DNA from: Neolecta irregularis DAH-3
Taxonomy: Eukaryota > Ascomycota > Neolectomycetes > Neolectales > Neolectaceae
Assembly (NCBI GenBank): GCA_001929475.1
Contig: LXFE01000330.1
Coordinates: 1-26,633, forward strand
Length of the DNA stretch: 26,633 bases
Reading direction: 5' to 3'
The position numbers were made by a program, and so were the translations under genes. This document shows positions 1-11,529 of this stretch, one piece after another; position 1 is the stretch's first letter; every line of letters begins with the position of its first letter. Below the pieces are notes generated by a model, which searched no databases, was not told where the DNA came from, and saw nothing but the letters and a program-made list of their open reading frames with translations.

Positions 1-270
1 AGTAGGGGAGTAAGAGGAAGCAAGCAGAGCCTTTTCCATGTCACTTTGATAAACGCGATAAATCCCAACAATCTAACATCATGGGCCGGGCTTTTTCCAT
101 AGTCCAGTCGATAGACTTTTGATGTACTGGATTAAGTCCATGGTCCATTCACAACACTGTGGAAGGATTAGTATGCCAGCCGCCTGCTGGAAAAATATGA
201 TCATGGGGGTTGGTAGTTTCATTCATGTGATGCTTCTTCAAAGGTCCCCTTTTGACTTTCTTGTATTGAA

Positions 271-536
271 TTTGTTGGCAGACCATTAGTGTTGCCTTTA
301 AATTTTGATCCCGATAGTGTTTGTTTCATTTGAATACGTTGGTTTGTTGTTCAACTGTGAATTGATTTGCAATTTGCTCAAAGTTGTACTCGCAAGATTT
401 GTCACGGATCACGTGATACGGTGACCAGGATGATAAGACATGAATTTTGTATGTGCAGCATACTTCACCAATGAAAGAAATGGCCAGATAGAAATCATTA
501 TATACTAGCAATTTTTGTTATTTAGTGAATATTGTA
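271..536. repeat. Dispersed repeat, copy A (diverged)
   Basis: This stretch aligns by eye, with scattered substitutions and small indels, to 26049-26315 at the other end of the window. Both copies begin with a TTTGTTGG(C/T)AGACC block, contain GCCTTTAAATT, a run around TGAATTGATTTGC/TGATTGCCGTTTGC, and end with ATGGCCAGATAGA followed by an AT-rich tail. Copy B lies inside an element bounded by GC-rich terminal inverted repeats. For copy A only a weak left-end resemblance is visible (near 170-190), and no right terminus, so it looks truncated or decayed. No protein is encoded. A further short match to the tail block (AAGGCCAGATATAAATC) occurs at about 735-752. Confidence 0.75.
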
Positions 537-537
537 T

Positions 538-561
538 GACTTGCTTACTTGTTAGCAAGTC
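538..561. repeat. Hairpin at the end of repeat copy A
   Basis: A perfect inverted repeat with 8-bp arms (GACTTGCT / AGCAAGTC) around an 8-nt spacer sits directly after the right end of repeat copy A. It could be a remnant of the element's end or a chance hairpin. No gene is near enough to call it a terminator. Confidence 0.4.
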
Positions 562-847
562 TGGTTAGGGTTATAGCATGGTATATTGTTTCAAAACTGG
601 TGGTAAGTATAAGTATATCTGCTTACTACATTTCTATTTCTATTACTCTATTATTATATTCTAATGTACTGCGTTGTTGTTCTTGACCTTAGGTTAACTA
701 ATGGTCTTACCATGAGGAGAATAATAACTGAAGAAAAGGCCAGATATAAATCAATTTATATTGTTTCGATCAAACGAGCGAATTGAATTTCCAGAAAAAA
801 TAACTTGAAAAGAAATAGGGCCGGTGCTCAGGTCAAAGAATAACCTC

Positions 848-1425
848 CTAGAAGTTTGTGAGATACCAATCTTTCTGGAGATACATCCAAATCAAAGTAC
901 ATGCTATCCAGTGTGAGTCTGTTGTCGTGAAATAGACTGCATACGGGCTATCAATATCGGACCGATCAATCCCGTACCTAAATTGGCCGATCGAAAGATT
1001 CGCCATTCTGATACAAAATGAGCAGTCGCTATGACAAAGGTCCACTGTGCCATGGTATAGACTCTAGAAAAATAAAAATAAAAAAAGAGATTGGACTACG
1101 TGGGACAATCGAGATTATATGCTGCAAATAGCCGTACAATCGCAGAGGTTATTGTCCATGTGCCAAACATCCGACTTGTAAGGGGTGTTACTAACTTCTT
1201 TATCCAAATGTCTCAATTGAAAAGAATACCTTGCTGGGGTTGATTCGTGAAGATTTTTTTCGTAAGGTCCTGTGTGAGGAAAGTTTGAACAGTATTCATC
1301 AAGCTGACAGTTCCAACCAATAACAACCATCTTGGCAGCCACCCAGAGGTATTGGGAATAAAATCTAGAAGAAATTCCGGGACGTCTAGCAGTATATCAG
1401 TTTGACCGACGTGTGATGAATACAT
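848..1425 (-). CDS. ERG28: ERG28-like ergosterol biosynthesis scaffold protein
   Basis: ERG28 is a small ER membrane protein that tethers the C-4 demethylation enzymes of ergosterol synthesis. Four exons (1425-1230, 1190-1100, 1063-945, 903-848) encode 153 aa, the usual family size. Recognisable blocks in order are GWLPRWLLLVGTVSLMNTVQ (exon 1), VTPLTSRMFGTWTITSAIVR across junction 1, an AHFVSEWRIFRSAN segment (family F-x-SEW motif), LGTGLIGPILIA, and a C-terminal TLIWMYLQKDWY. The three introns are 39, 36 and 41 nt and start GTATTC, GTAGTC and GTATGC; all reading phases agree. Several hydrophobic segments fit a multi-pass membrane protein. The ATG at 1425 lies 94 bp from the start of the divergent YIP4 gene. 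Identification is by motif memory only, but the order and spacing fit well. Confidence 0.88.
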
Positions 1426-1519
1426 TCAGTCATGATTGGTGAAACACAAATTTTATTTTGGTGGAGTTGACTGGCCAATTTCTCAACCTCAACTAAGCAC
1501 CGCCAATCTCATAGACAGT
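1426..1519. promoter_or_regulatory. Shared divergent promoter ERG28/YIP4 with three CCAAT boxes
   Basis: Only 94 bp separate the two start codons. The interval carries CCAAT on the + strand at 1475-1479 and 1503-1507 and ATTGG (CCAAT on the minus strand) at 1435-1439. CCAAT pentamers are the known recognition core of the fungal HAP/CBC (NF-Y) complex. That this complex acts here is inference. Confidence 0.5.
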
Positions 1520-2313
1520 ATGACTAGCAGTATCAGCAATGATGTTTTAATTGAAGCGGACGATGATGATTTGGAATTACTACATGGACCAGAAGCTTTG
1601 ACTTCACCATCACCAAGTCCAGCAACTTTGCTAACGGAAAATCGAGCTACCAACAGGAGGTTTACCGGAGGGGATACATTGGATGAACCAGTTACGACGA
1701 CAATCGTACGTTCCATTTATTATGTAGAACTGAACAAGACCGAGAAAAGAGATGCGTTTGCAGTCGCCCATAAACTTCGTCAAGTCTTGTATCCTCTTCC
1801 ATCATCCACAGAGCAAGCCTTACGCGATTGGGATCTTTGGGGTCCTTTAATATTCTGTCTGTTCCTCTCATTGTGTCTCAGTTTTTCTGCACCGAAAAAT
1901 CAAAGCGTCCTTGTCTTCACAGGCATTTTTTCTTTAGTCTGGTTCGGAGAAGCCATTGTGACAATGAATATCAAGGTGCTCGGCGGGAAAGTGTACGCTA
2001 TCTACTACAGAAATAATTTGAACACTCAGGTCAATGTTCCAGTCGGTGAGCATTCTCGGATATGCGCTTGCTCCCTTAGTCGTAGCGAGTTTGATTGGGA
2101 TCTTTGTGAAAACTTGGGTTGTCATGTTGCCGCTTTCTCTAGGGATGTACGCTTGGTCTATCTATGGTATTCTTTCGCTTAGGCACTTTATCAATATTTT
2201 CAGGTTCGAGGATTGTCGTAACAAGCTCCGGGATGGATCGAAAAATCGGACTAGCGATGTACCCGCTGTTTTTGTTTTACGGTGTATTATCGTATATCAT
2301 CATATTGTCTTAG
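1520..2313 (+). CDS. YIP4: Yip1-family Golgi membrane protein (Yip4/YIPF6 type)
   Basis: Yip1-family proteins are multi-pass Golgi/ER membrane proteins that bind Rab/Ypt GTPases in vesicle transport. Exons 1520-1705, 1745-1992, 2030-2166 and 2204-2313 give 226 aa. An acidic N-terminus is followed by GGDTLDEP and the family's TIKRD-like block, LRQVLYP, RDWDLWGPLIFCLFLSLCLS (the Yip4 signature and first membrane segment), GEAIVTMNIKVLGGK, SMFQSVSILGYALAP, then further membrane segments ending in AMYPLFLFYGVLS. Introns are 39, 37 and 37 nt. The first has no stop in frame and is recognised only because removing it restores TI-KRD; its 3' end is GAG, so that boundary is the least sure. The ATG at 1520 is the first in frame; an extra upstream exon cannot be excluded. 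Confidence 0.88.
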
Positions 2314-2491
2314 CGACGAAGCGAATATTTATTTTCTCTTCCAGAAACTCCGCGTCGTGGTACGGGATCATAAATATGGGAAATCAATCCATTCAGAATG
2401 AAAACTAAAAGTCTAATGTTGTTCCTGTGACGATCGCATTGATAGTGTGCCTGAGGAACCGAACTTGAAGAAAACTGAAATCATTGCATGA

Positions 2492-4467
<1,976 letters not shown>

Positions 4468-5234
4468 ATGTCCCTCAAACTGCCTATCGAGCTACTTCCG
4501 CTCATTCTAGGATACTGCTCTTCAAGAGATCTATCAAGTTTTCTCACAATTAACAGGACATTCTTTTTTATCATTACAAGAATACTAAGAAAGCGGTTAC
4601 AAGACCAGCTATACCGAGGCTATGAGTTAATTGTACGTCTCAGTCTCCAAGATAGGCTAATTATAGTTTGAGGCATATCAACCCTCAGAGAAGAATACTC
4701 TTCCTTATCTGTCTTCACATTTCGACCATGAGATATACCCGTATTGTACGTTTCAAGTTGGCGGCGATGCTGGATATTCCTTTACTATGGAGTATGAGGG
4801 TTTCGTGCAAATCATAGTACAGGTAAACGTCATCCGTCAAGTCCAACGGGGTGATACGAATTATCTGTCGGCCGTGATCCCTGTGCTTGAAGGCATTCAC
4901 TCATTCAAAGGATATCGCTGAAGTGTTAGAAATAATCCGACTCTATCGAAATTCGTTAGACGAGAAAAAGCATGACAACGAAATCGTCAATAGGCTCGGA
5001 AGTATAGCAATGCTGAAAAGCTCTTTTATGGCGAGGACAGAGAGAGGTGTTCTACTTGCTCATCACTCTGAAATCCCGGTGGAATATGAAATTCGCTATC
5101 AACAAATATTTTTGAACACGGGGTGCGGTTTCTACTTCCATTCACTGCTGATATCCAGCTTTCTACTGGCGAAAATCGAAGAAGCTGAAATCGTGCAATT
5201 AACAGCATCTGCACCACTAGTCGTCGCAGTATAG
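4468..5234 (+). CDS. Small F-box protein, function unknown
   Basis: The N-terminus reads LPIELLPLILGYCSSRDLSS, then FLTINRTFFFIITRIL, which fits an F-box (the Skp1-binding motif of SCF ubiquitin ligases). The rest is unrecognised. At first sight the gene looks broken, because the frame changes twice. Two short introns repair it: 4633-4666 (34 nt, GTACGT donor, GGCTAAT branch-like site, TATAG end) and 4874-4910 (37 nt, GTGATC donor, CACTCAT, CAAAG end). Phases agree at both, giving 231 aa from exons 4468-4632, 4667-4873 and 4911-5234. The middle exon contains YPYCTFQVGGDAGYSFTMEY, not low-complexity. The ATG at 4468 precedes the F-box by four residues. The alternative is a twice-frameshifted pseudogene; the intron model is preferred because the same intron class occurs throughout the window. 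Confidence 0.65.
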
Positions 5235-5259
5235 CAACGCCTAGTATGGTATTTACATT

Positions 5260-5778
5260 CTAAGAATGTTTAAGCCTTTCAACAATCGACCGTTTGCTGA
5301 CAACCCCCATCTTTAACTCCTCTTTCAAGACTTCAAAAGCATTTTTGATATCCGTAATTCCTTGAAGTTTGGCATTCAAGTCATCTGCACTGATTGGTTT
5401 CGGGCAATAGCTCTTCAGTATTTCCGCCTCTTCCTCTTCATTCTGAGCTAAATCCTGCCTTCCATGTAGTCGAAATTCGTTGGCTGAATCTAGATGTTTC
5501 TTCATGGAAGATTGTAACAGGTGGATTATCTCGGCTGTCGTAGTAATTGGTTTAGGCGAGTGGGTGGAATATGTTATATCTGATATCACAGTCTATTACT
5601 TTAATCGAATAAGACTAAAGAATAGAGATACTTTTAACACATTGAGTTTCTGTTTATCTTTTTGTTTCATCGAGGTTTTTATATCTTGGCGGATTTGAAG
5701 GAGAACCGTGGGAGTCTGAGATACTGATGTTGAATTGAACCGTAGGCATTTATGAAATATTAACCTCTTTCGAAACAT
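5260..5778 (-). CDS. AIM41: AIM41/YqeY-like (GatB/YqeY domain) mitochondrial protein
   Basis: Two exons (5778-5632 and 5592-5260) joined over a 39-nt GTATCT...AATAG intron encode 159 aa. The N-terminus is basic and rich in Ser/Thr/Arg, consistent with a mitochondrial presequence. Then come IRQDIKTSMKQKDKQKLNVL, an acidic helical EEEEAEILKSYCPKPISADD block and a C-terminal helix with GITDIKNAFEVLKEELK. This pattern (a short helical domain with the E-x-x-x-LxxYLP-like core) is that of the YqeY/Aim41 family, related to the tail domain of GatB amidotransferases. The biochemical role of Aim41 is not settled. It runs convergently to the F-box gene, with only 25 bp between stop codons. Confidence 0.75.
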
Positions 5779-5786
5779 TCTTGATA

Positions 5787-5939
5787 ATGAGTGATATTCG
5801 GGGAGGTTGGCGCGACGAAGAAAAATTTGGTGTTACAAAAAACCCATGGGCTTCGGCCAATCCACATGTTCACAACATTGGGCAGCTGGTCTCACTCTCA
5901 ATATTTAGTTCACAATTGCCTATCGTCACACACATCTAG
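5787..5939 (+). CDS. Possible small ORF, unrecognised (50 aa)
   Basis: An ATG-started frame of 50 codons reads GGWRDEEKFGVTKNPWASAN near its start, which looks more protein-like than chance sequence, then loses that character. It begins only 8 bp from the AIM41 start codon on the opposite strand, leaving no room for a normal promoter. It may therefore be a decayed gene, an exon of a longer transcript or chance. No intron that extends it could be found. Confidence 0.25.
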   Translation: MSDIRGGWRDEEKFGVTKNPWASANPHVHNIGQLVSLSIFSSQLPIVTHI

Positions 5940-6117
5940 TGTCCGGATACGTCAACAATATCCGTTTACAAGTATCCCCATATAGCCTTGTAAGTATATA
6001 AAGGGCTACAAACGAAATGGTAAATTGAAAATACATGTTTACCACTGGAATGCAACTAACTCTGGCAAGGGTTAGCAAGGAATGTTATGGACTTGTTTGT
6101 GTATTGACAATATCAGC

Positions 6118-6379
6118 CGGCCGTCACGTACCCGACCGACGACACCTACCCACCGAAGTGGGTGGATATCAGAACCACCGGGTGGCAACCACCAACAATG
6201 ATTTTATTATTCATATTTCAAGTATTTGTCGCATATTCAGTTATTCTAATACAACTTCATTGATAAACTCCGTTTTGTAGACCGATATGAAGATATATAT
6301 TGTTAACAGTACATATCTCTGGTGGGTGGATTACTAATCCACCCGGTGGCCCATCGGGTGGTTTGGCCACACTGGGTAC
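6118..6379. repeat. Foldback-rich GGGTGG/CCACCC block
   Basis: The block opens with a GC-rich run of CCGGCC/ACCCGACCGACG/ACCCACC words and closes with GGTGGTTTGGCCACACTGGG. It contains a perfect hairpin at 6324-6344 (GGGTGGATTA / TAATCCACCC around one base) and a CCACCGGGTGG palindrome at about 6176-6186. The closing words resemble the right end of the TIR element at 16441-16542 (GGTTAGACACACTGGG), suggesting a diverged relative. The left end does not match clearly. Confidence 0.4.
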
Positions 6380-6522
6380 AGTTTGGTTTTGCTTATCGTC
6401 GTCACCTCTACCTAATTTCTGGATTCCTCAATAGCACCCCCTTACATAAACGTTTCCTAATCAAAATTTACCTTTTCTCTCCTTGAAATAGTTTTGCTTA
6501 CATATGGCCTTCATGTTTGAAC

Positions 6523-6661
6523 TAAGCTCAGCGCCGATTTAACCGACACCCCCCTAAACCCGACACAATATCCTAAACCCGATACAATATAATTATATAA
6601 TAAGAATTCCATATGTTGTGTCGGGTTTAGCGGGGTGTCGGTTAAATCGGCGCTGAGCTTA
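6523..6661. mobile_element. 139-bp MITE-like palindromic element with TA ends
   Basis: Two arms of about 49 bp (6523-6571 and 6613-6661) are inverted copies differing at only two positions. They begin TAAGCTCAGCGCCGATTTAA and end with the complement. The outermost TA on both sides fits the TA target duplication of Tc1/mariner-type elements. The centre is AT-rich. The left arm's inner 19 bp (6553-6571) are followed by a near-exact tandem copy (6572-6590, one difference). The near-identity of the arms suggests recent origin. No transposase is encoded, so movement would need one supplied elsewhere. Confidence 0.8.
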
Positions 6662-6882
6662 TGTCAGGAATGTTTGCGTAAGTGAACTACCAAATCATTG
6701 ACTGGCTGTATTTCACTAAACTGTCAAGCTCTATTTAATTCAATTCCTGTACAATAAATAGGTTCTTCTGAGTGGGTTAGGGATAAGGCAACAGATGATT
6801 TAGTCCCTATGCCTAGCAAATATTATTATTAGAGACATTGCTAAAAATATAGATGGAAGCATTCCACAACTAGGCTAAGGTG

Positions 6883-7565
6883 ATGACTGATGAGAACGAG
6901 AGCTGCAATAGATTTGAGGACAAAAACCATGGTAAGATAAACTCTGAATATATCCTCCTTTGTAGTATGGCGCGAGCGGATTTTTGATTCTGAATGTAGA
7001 GATTTGTTCATTGGCACCTCCTGGCATATGTGCCACCTTTCTAAATCATCTCGGCATGAAGATCCCGAAGTCCCATCACAACCCATATCGCTCGAATTGC
7101 CACTGAAATGTCTCTTTTCTTGTTCATGACTCCTGTAAGTTCACAGCAGCTGGCGAAACGGCTGAGCAGAAATTACACGCTTTGTGAGTGTTGAGCAGTA
7201 CGCGATTTAGGCTAAAGCTTGAAGCAAATCCAGGTCCCTCCTCCATCGCTATGGCAGTTGCACTTCCACTAATCATTGTTTTTGGAGGATTGTTGGGCAT
7301 GATAATTATAATGATAACAACACGAACGCACCGGAAAATTGATTTCTCGAAGTCGGACAAGGGGTTTGTCGTAGAGTTAAATGTAACTCTGATCGGCAGG
7401 ATGCTTCCCAAACGAAAGACTCGGGGTGAACGAATCAGGACCATTAACAGCGATGAGATCAAACTCAAAGATTGGAGCTCATCTGAAAATGTTTATTTAT
7501 CGAACCCGGCGCTGATCAATGTTGTTCATGCGAACCTGGCATTAAGAGAGCTTGAGAGCGACTAA
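6883..7565 (+). CDS. Unrecognised single-pass membrane protein (multi-exon, structure partly resolved)
   Basis: Exon 1 (ATG 6883-6931) joins exon 2 (6966-7109) over a clear 34-nt intron (GTAAGA, CTCTGAAT, TTTGTAG). The joined frame reads VWRERIFDSECRDLF, then a Trp/His/Cys segment GTSWHMCHLSKSSRHEDPEV. A 37-nt gap 7110-7146 with a weak GTCTCT donor would continue to SAGETAEQKLHAL. Then a TGA at 7185 interrupts the same frame, which reopens as LKLEANPGPSSIA, one strong membrane helix (MAVALPLIIVFGGLLGMIII) and a basic/Ser-rich tail to the TAA at 7563-7565. A GTGAGT donor sits exactly at the stop, but the only in-phase acceptor would make a 27-nt intron. I do not recognise the family. The N-terminal half is probably lumenal or cytosolic and the tail on the opposite side; which is which cannot be told. 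Confidence 0.55.
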
Positions 7566-7800
7566 ATTTTACTGTACAAGGTGTTTTGACCAGATTACAC
7601 CGATCCCGAAGAATGTTATAATTCTGGGACCATCTCCTGTTTGTTTGAATATTATGGATAGATAGGTGTAATGGTGAGCAAATATCAATTATAATTAGAT
7701 GGAAGCCCAAGATGCTATAGCCTAACTTATGCTGTTTCTCAACTGAGGATTTGTTTATCTTAACATTTCTAGATTGCTAAAGAAGCCATAAATCATTCCT

Positions 7801-9521
7801 TTATCGACGAATCGCCTGGGTTCCCGCCCAGAAGATCAAGGGAACCATTATGTTGTCATTTTGTTCGGAGATACCTTCGTATATTCCTAAGGATGAGTAA
7901 ATGGGCAAAGACGAGGAGATACCTGTTAAAACTACAACCATAACATATTTCCAGAAAGCTGATCCCAAAGTTGTCCACTGCATAGCAACAACAAGCCAAC
8001 TCCCTAGAAGAACAAAGAGGATAAAAGCAAAAGTACCTTCAGCGGTTTTCTTCGTTAGAAACCACTTTCTCCTTCCAAATAATTTGCCGAAAATACTGGC
8101 CATTGAATCACCTAAACCCAAACTAAGTATCCCGACATAACCATCGATCTCAAAATCCTGTTTCGAGTACATTGATAGAAATATTGGTAAAGAGCACCCT
8201 AGGAGGAGATATATATGTGAAATTATTAGAGGTCCGCGATGGTCCCTTTCGTCTGTGAAGTGTTGAAGAAAAATATTTAGTCGCTCAGAGAACGGTAGGA
8301 GATGAGTAATCCGTAACAGTTCTGTGAATACGAACACAAAGAGCGCTAGTGAAAGGGCGAGGAATGTGAATGGTTTCTTGCATGTTAGAAGTATGTGAGG
8401 AGGAGATTAGTACATCCACAGAGATGGTGGGCAGAAAGAGCACAGTGACGAGCAGATGGAATGATTTCCTACGAAGATTGAGAATGGACGAGGTACAGCT
8501 AGATTCTGGGAGAAAGAATTTATCAACCATGAAGACCGTTCCTAAAATTAGGGCAGTCCAATATGCGAGGATCGAGAGTCGCGTATTGCATCCTGGATCT
8601 TTGAACATGTAGAAAATCATCCATAATATGGGGTCGCTATTGAGATGATTTGCGATCCAGGGGCGAAGAAAAACGAGAATGTTGAAAGCGAAAATCCCAT
8701 AAACTAGTATTGCGCACTTCCACCGTTCATACAGATGCTCGCTCTTCGCATTTTTTGACTTCCGAAGGAAAGGGGTTGAAGGAAAAATACAAAACAATGC
8801 GCCAAATGTAAAAGCAACAAGAAATAGTTCTTGAGGAGATGAAATATTATGTCGTAAGAGGAAAACGGAAGCTATAGTCGCGAGAAATTCCTCCTCCAGA
8901 GTGAGAGATGCTCCAGTCAGAGAATCAACAATATCAAGGACGCAAACGAAAAGGTTTGCAGGTTCCCATGATATCCAATATAGGAGATTTGCTGGAGAAC
9001 TCGGTAGATGGGTCAAGCGTTCGAGTACGAGCAAAAAGAATATAACGAGATCGCAGGTACGATATTCGGGTTGTGAGAATGCGGCGACAATAAGTTCTGG
9101 AAATAGGGCAATATAGAGTATGATGGTGCCGTAGCGCCTGTGACTACTATCAGGTTTAAATGGTAAATAGAGAGCCTAATATACGGGATGAATAACTGGT
9201 ATAAAGATCCCAGCGTCCAAATAGTGATACCAGATATATCTATGATCTATTCAGATCATATGATTGAGAATCCAGCCTGATACCTCTTGGAAATTGAAAT
9301 CCAAGGACAGACCTCAGAACGAACAAGGTCAATGCCTCGGTAAAGCTTCTTAAAGTATGATTATTCCATGATAAAATTTTCCTAGAATCTGTCGTTTCAG
9401 AATCATTAACTCTCTTTGACCAAGATATTCCGAACTCGAGGTGGCATCTGGTGATGGGAGACTCGTTTGAAGGTATTGTTGGTACGATCAAATGGGACGA
9501 ACTGGGTGGAGGTTTGGACAT
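7801..9521 (-). CDS. SEC59: Dolichol kinase
   Basis: Dolichol kinase makes dolichyl phosphate from dolichol and CTP in the ER membrane, the lipid carrier for N-glycosylation, O-mannosylation and GPI anchors. Five exons (9521-9284, 9239-9185, 9146-8414, 8376-7923, 7886-7801) encode 521 aa with many membrane segments. Signature blocks are RRKSFHLLVTVLFLP and, near the C-terminus, LSLGLGDSMASIFGKLFGRR followed by KKTAEGTFAF, the CTP-binding region of the family, then YEGISEQNDNIMVP. Introns are 44, 38, 37 and 36 nt with agreeing phases. The last is in frame and stop-free and is inferred because removing it restores the family's L-T-G-x-x-EG-x-S-x-QNDN spacing. The N-terminal 79 residues are hydrophilic and poorly conserved. 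The gene ends convergently to the membrane-protein gene. Confidence 0.88.
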
Positions 9522-9652
9522 CAATACTATATAAGTATCAGCAGGCTAGCATTTTAATTTTGATCGAATTTTCCCGAAATATTGCTAAAACCTCTTCTTC
9601 ATATGATCAATAATCTTTTCACCCTCAAATGATTTCCTTTCTTCCGAGCTGA

Positions 9653-10015
9653 GATAAGACTGCAGGTCCCTTGCCTGATTTTTACTGGGAAAGGTATGAA
9701 TATTAGAGCGATAAAAAGATGTTCTCAAATGTCAGACCAAAGCCTTTTATCCGATTAAATTAACAGAGTTCTAAATTCCAGACATTTTTGTCGAGGTTAC
9801 ACGGTATCTAAAAGAATCTGATCCACTGACGATACACAACCTTATTTTTAAACTTTTCTCATATGTACAATGGCTTCCCCTTATGGATCAGGATGTTGCG
9901 AATGAACTTCTTCCGTATTCCCTGCACCATGTTCGAGCTGTTAGTCGAGATTTTAAATGTATGCAATTTTCAAAGACCTTTATCTAGAATAGTTGTAGAA
10001 GAAAAAATGGGTTGA
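9653..10015 (+). CDS. Unresolved small gene or gene remnant
   Basis: Two coding-like pieces are visible. The first (about 9653-9693) reads KTAGPLPDFYWER and runs into a GTATGA donor. The second, from 9782 after a TTCCAG acceptor, reads DIFVEVTRYLKESDPLTI, then a hydrophobic helix IFKLFSYVQWLPLM and ELLPYSLHHVRAVSRDF. A 34-nt GTATGC...AATAG intron (9956-9989) then joins to FVEEKMG and a stop at 10013-10015. The pieces cannot be joined in phase by one short intron (the gap is 88 nt and the phase is wrong), and no start codon is evident. The family is not recognised. It could be a real gene with an exon I miss, or a decaying one. Confidence 0.4.
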
Positions 10016-10093
10016 GGATATTGTGATTCATTGTACTGTCCACATGATAAGGCTCGCTAGCGCCGGCTTGGCGTATTCTTCATTCAAACTCTT

Positions 10094-11529
10094 ATGGTTA
10101 CCTCGCCATTACCACCAAAGCAACTTTTCTTCGGACGCATTGCTTATACACTATCTTCCAGAGAGCTTTTCATCCACAAGAGGGCTGCTATTGGTGTTGA
10201 CGGGTTTGGAATTATCGCCTTTTTGGACGATACTGTTTCATCAGCTGAAGAGGCCGCTGAAAAATACCAATTCCAAGATGCCGACGTAGATTTATCGTCC
10301 ATAGCCCATCTAATAGATAGGTAACGCTCCTATCCACCTCGCAATTTCTTTTTCCAGGGCTTATTGATACCCATATACATGCATCTCAATATCCCAATTG
10401 TGGTATAGGAATGGATCTTCCTCTCCTCGACTGGCTATATAAATATACTTTTCCTCTTGAATCATCTTTCTCGAATCTTGAATTCGCGAGAGATGTCTAT
10501 ACTACTGTTGTTAAAACGACCTTGAAGCATGGGACAACGACCGCTGCGTATTTCGCCACGTTGCATCTGGAGGCCACAAATCTACTAAGCGAAATTTGCT
10601 GGAAATTAGGACAAAGGGCGTTCATTGGCAAGGTACATTGGTTGTCCAATGCGAAAGCTGATGATCAAAAGGTTTGTATGACTACACTAGCGCCGAATTA
10701 TTATCTCGAAAAATCGGAAGAGGAATCACTTTCTTCGACAAGACAAAGCATCGAATATATACGCAAAATCGATCCTCAATTCTCGCGCATATCACCAATA
10801 ATAACACCCCGGTTTGCACCAAGTTGTACGGCAAGCCTTCTTCTTGAACTAGGCAATCTCGCGGAAAAAGAATGTCTTCCTATTCAAACACATCTTGCAG
10901 AGAACAAAAGAGAGACCGAATTGGTGAAATCTCTGTATCCAGAAAGTTCGAGCTATACAGATGTTTACGACAAGGCTAATATATTAACAAAAAGAACAAT
11001 CTTAGCTCATGCTATTCACCTGGATATTGAAGAACGAGATCTAATCGCCAAGAGGGGAAGTGGGGTCTCTCATTGTCCTGCTAGTAATTGTGCTATATCA
11101 AGTGGTATTGCACGAGTAAAATGGCTGTTAGAGGTACCTTTGCTCAAGCCAAGCAGCTGTTGACTTTCAAAGGGTGGAGTTAAAGTTGGTCTCGGAACAG
11201 ATTGTAGCGGTGGCTACTCCCCATCTGTTCTTGACGCGGCAAGACAAGCAAGCCAAGTCTCAAGGCTTCTACCAGATCCTTCAAAGTCCAGGCTTTCGCT
11301 GGCAGAACTTTTGTTTCTTGCCACGCTCGGTGGGGCTCAAGTCTGTGGCATTGCAGACAGAGCTGGAAGCTTTGAACCTGGGAAATGCTGGGATGCGATC
11401 TTGGTTGATATCGGGGAAATGGACTACTGGGACGATTCTTCTATTTTGCAAAAGTGGGTTTTTGGCGGTGATGATAGACATATCAAAAAGGTATGGGTTG
11501 ATGGCAAGTTAGTGCACGAGAATTTATAA
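10094..11529 (+). CDS. GUD1: Guanine deaminase
   Basis: This amidohydrolase-superfamily enzyme hydrolyses guanine to xanthine and ammonia in purine salvage. Exons 10094-10285, 10321-10632, 10672-11133 and 11173-11529 give 440 aa. Visible motifs are PGLIDTHIHASQYPN (metal HxH), a GTTTAAYFAT strand, APSCT, IQTHLAENK, LAHAIHL, GVSHCPASN and GLGTDCSGGYSPSVLDAAR, which carries the catalytic Asp. The C-terminus ends KKVWVDGKLVHENL, typical of the family. Introns are 35, 39 and 39 nt. The second (10633-10671) is in frame and stop-free; removing it gives GKVCMTTLAPNYYLEKS as in relatives. The first joins QDAD to VTLLSTSQFLFPG with a CTAAT branch-like site. Its presence implies the organism can use guanine as a nitrogen source or recycle it. 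Confidence 0.93.

Larger units (their letters stand above)
5940..6882. other. Intergenic repeat-bearing region
   Basis: No gene is supported. The stretch holds a foldback-rich block with many GGGTGG/CCACCC words (6118-6379) and a 139-bp MITE (6523-6661), both listed separately. The rest is AT-rich. A 246-nt open frame at 6035-6280 spans the foldback block and ends in AT-rich DNA without any recognisable motif. Confidence 0.45.

Noticed and set aside
1436-1519. Upstream extension of the YIP4 frame
   Set aside because: The open frame reaches back to a TTG only; the ATG at 1432 is in another frame and has no convincing donor, so the first in-frame ATG at 1520 was chosen.
4468-5234. F-box gene as a frameshifted pseudogene
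   Set aside because: Two short introns with good donor, branch-like and acceptor words restore one frame, matching the intron class elsewhere in the window.
6841-7086. Minus-strand ORF of 81 codons with a hydrophobic C-terminus
   Set aside because: The + strand here carries exons joined by a textbook 34-nt intron and continuing toward a membrane helix; the minus frame has no motif and its start would lie inside that gene.
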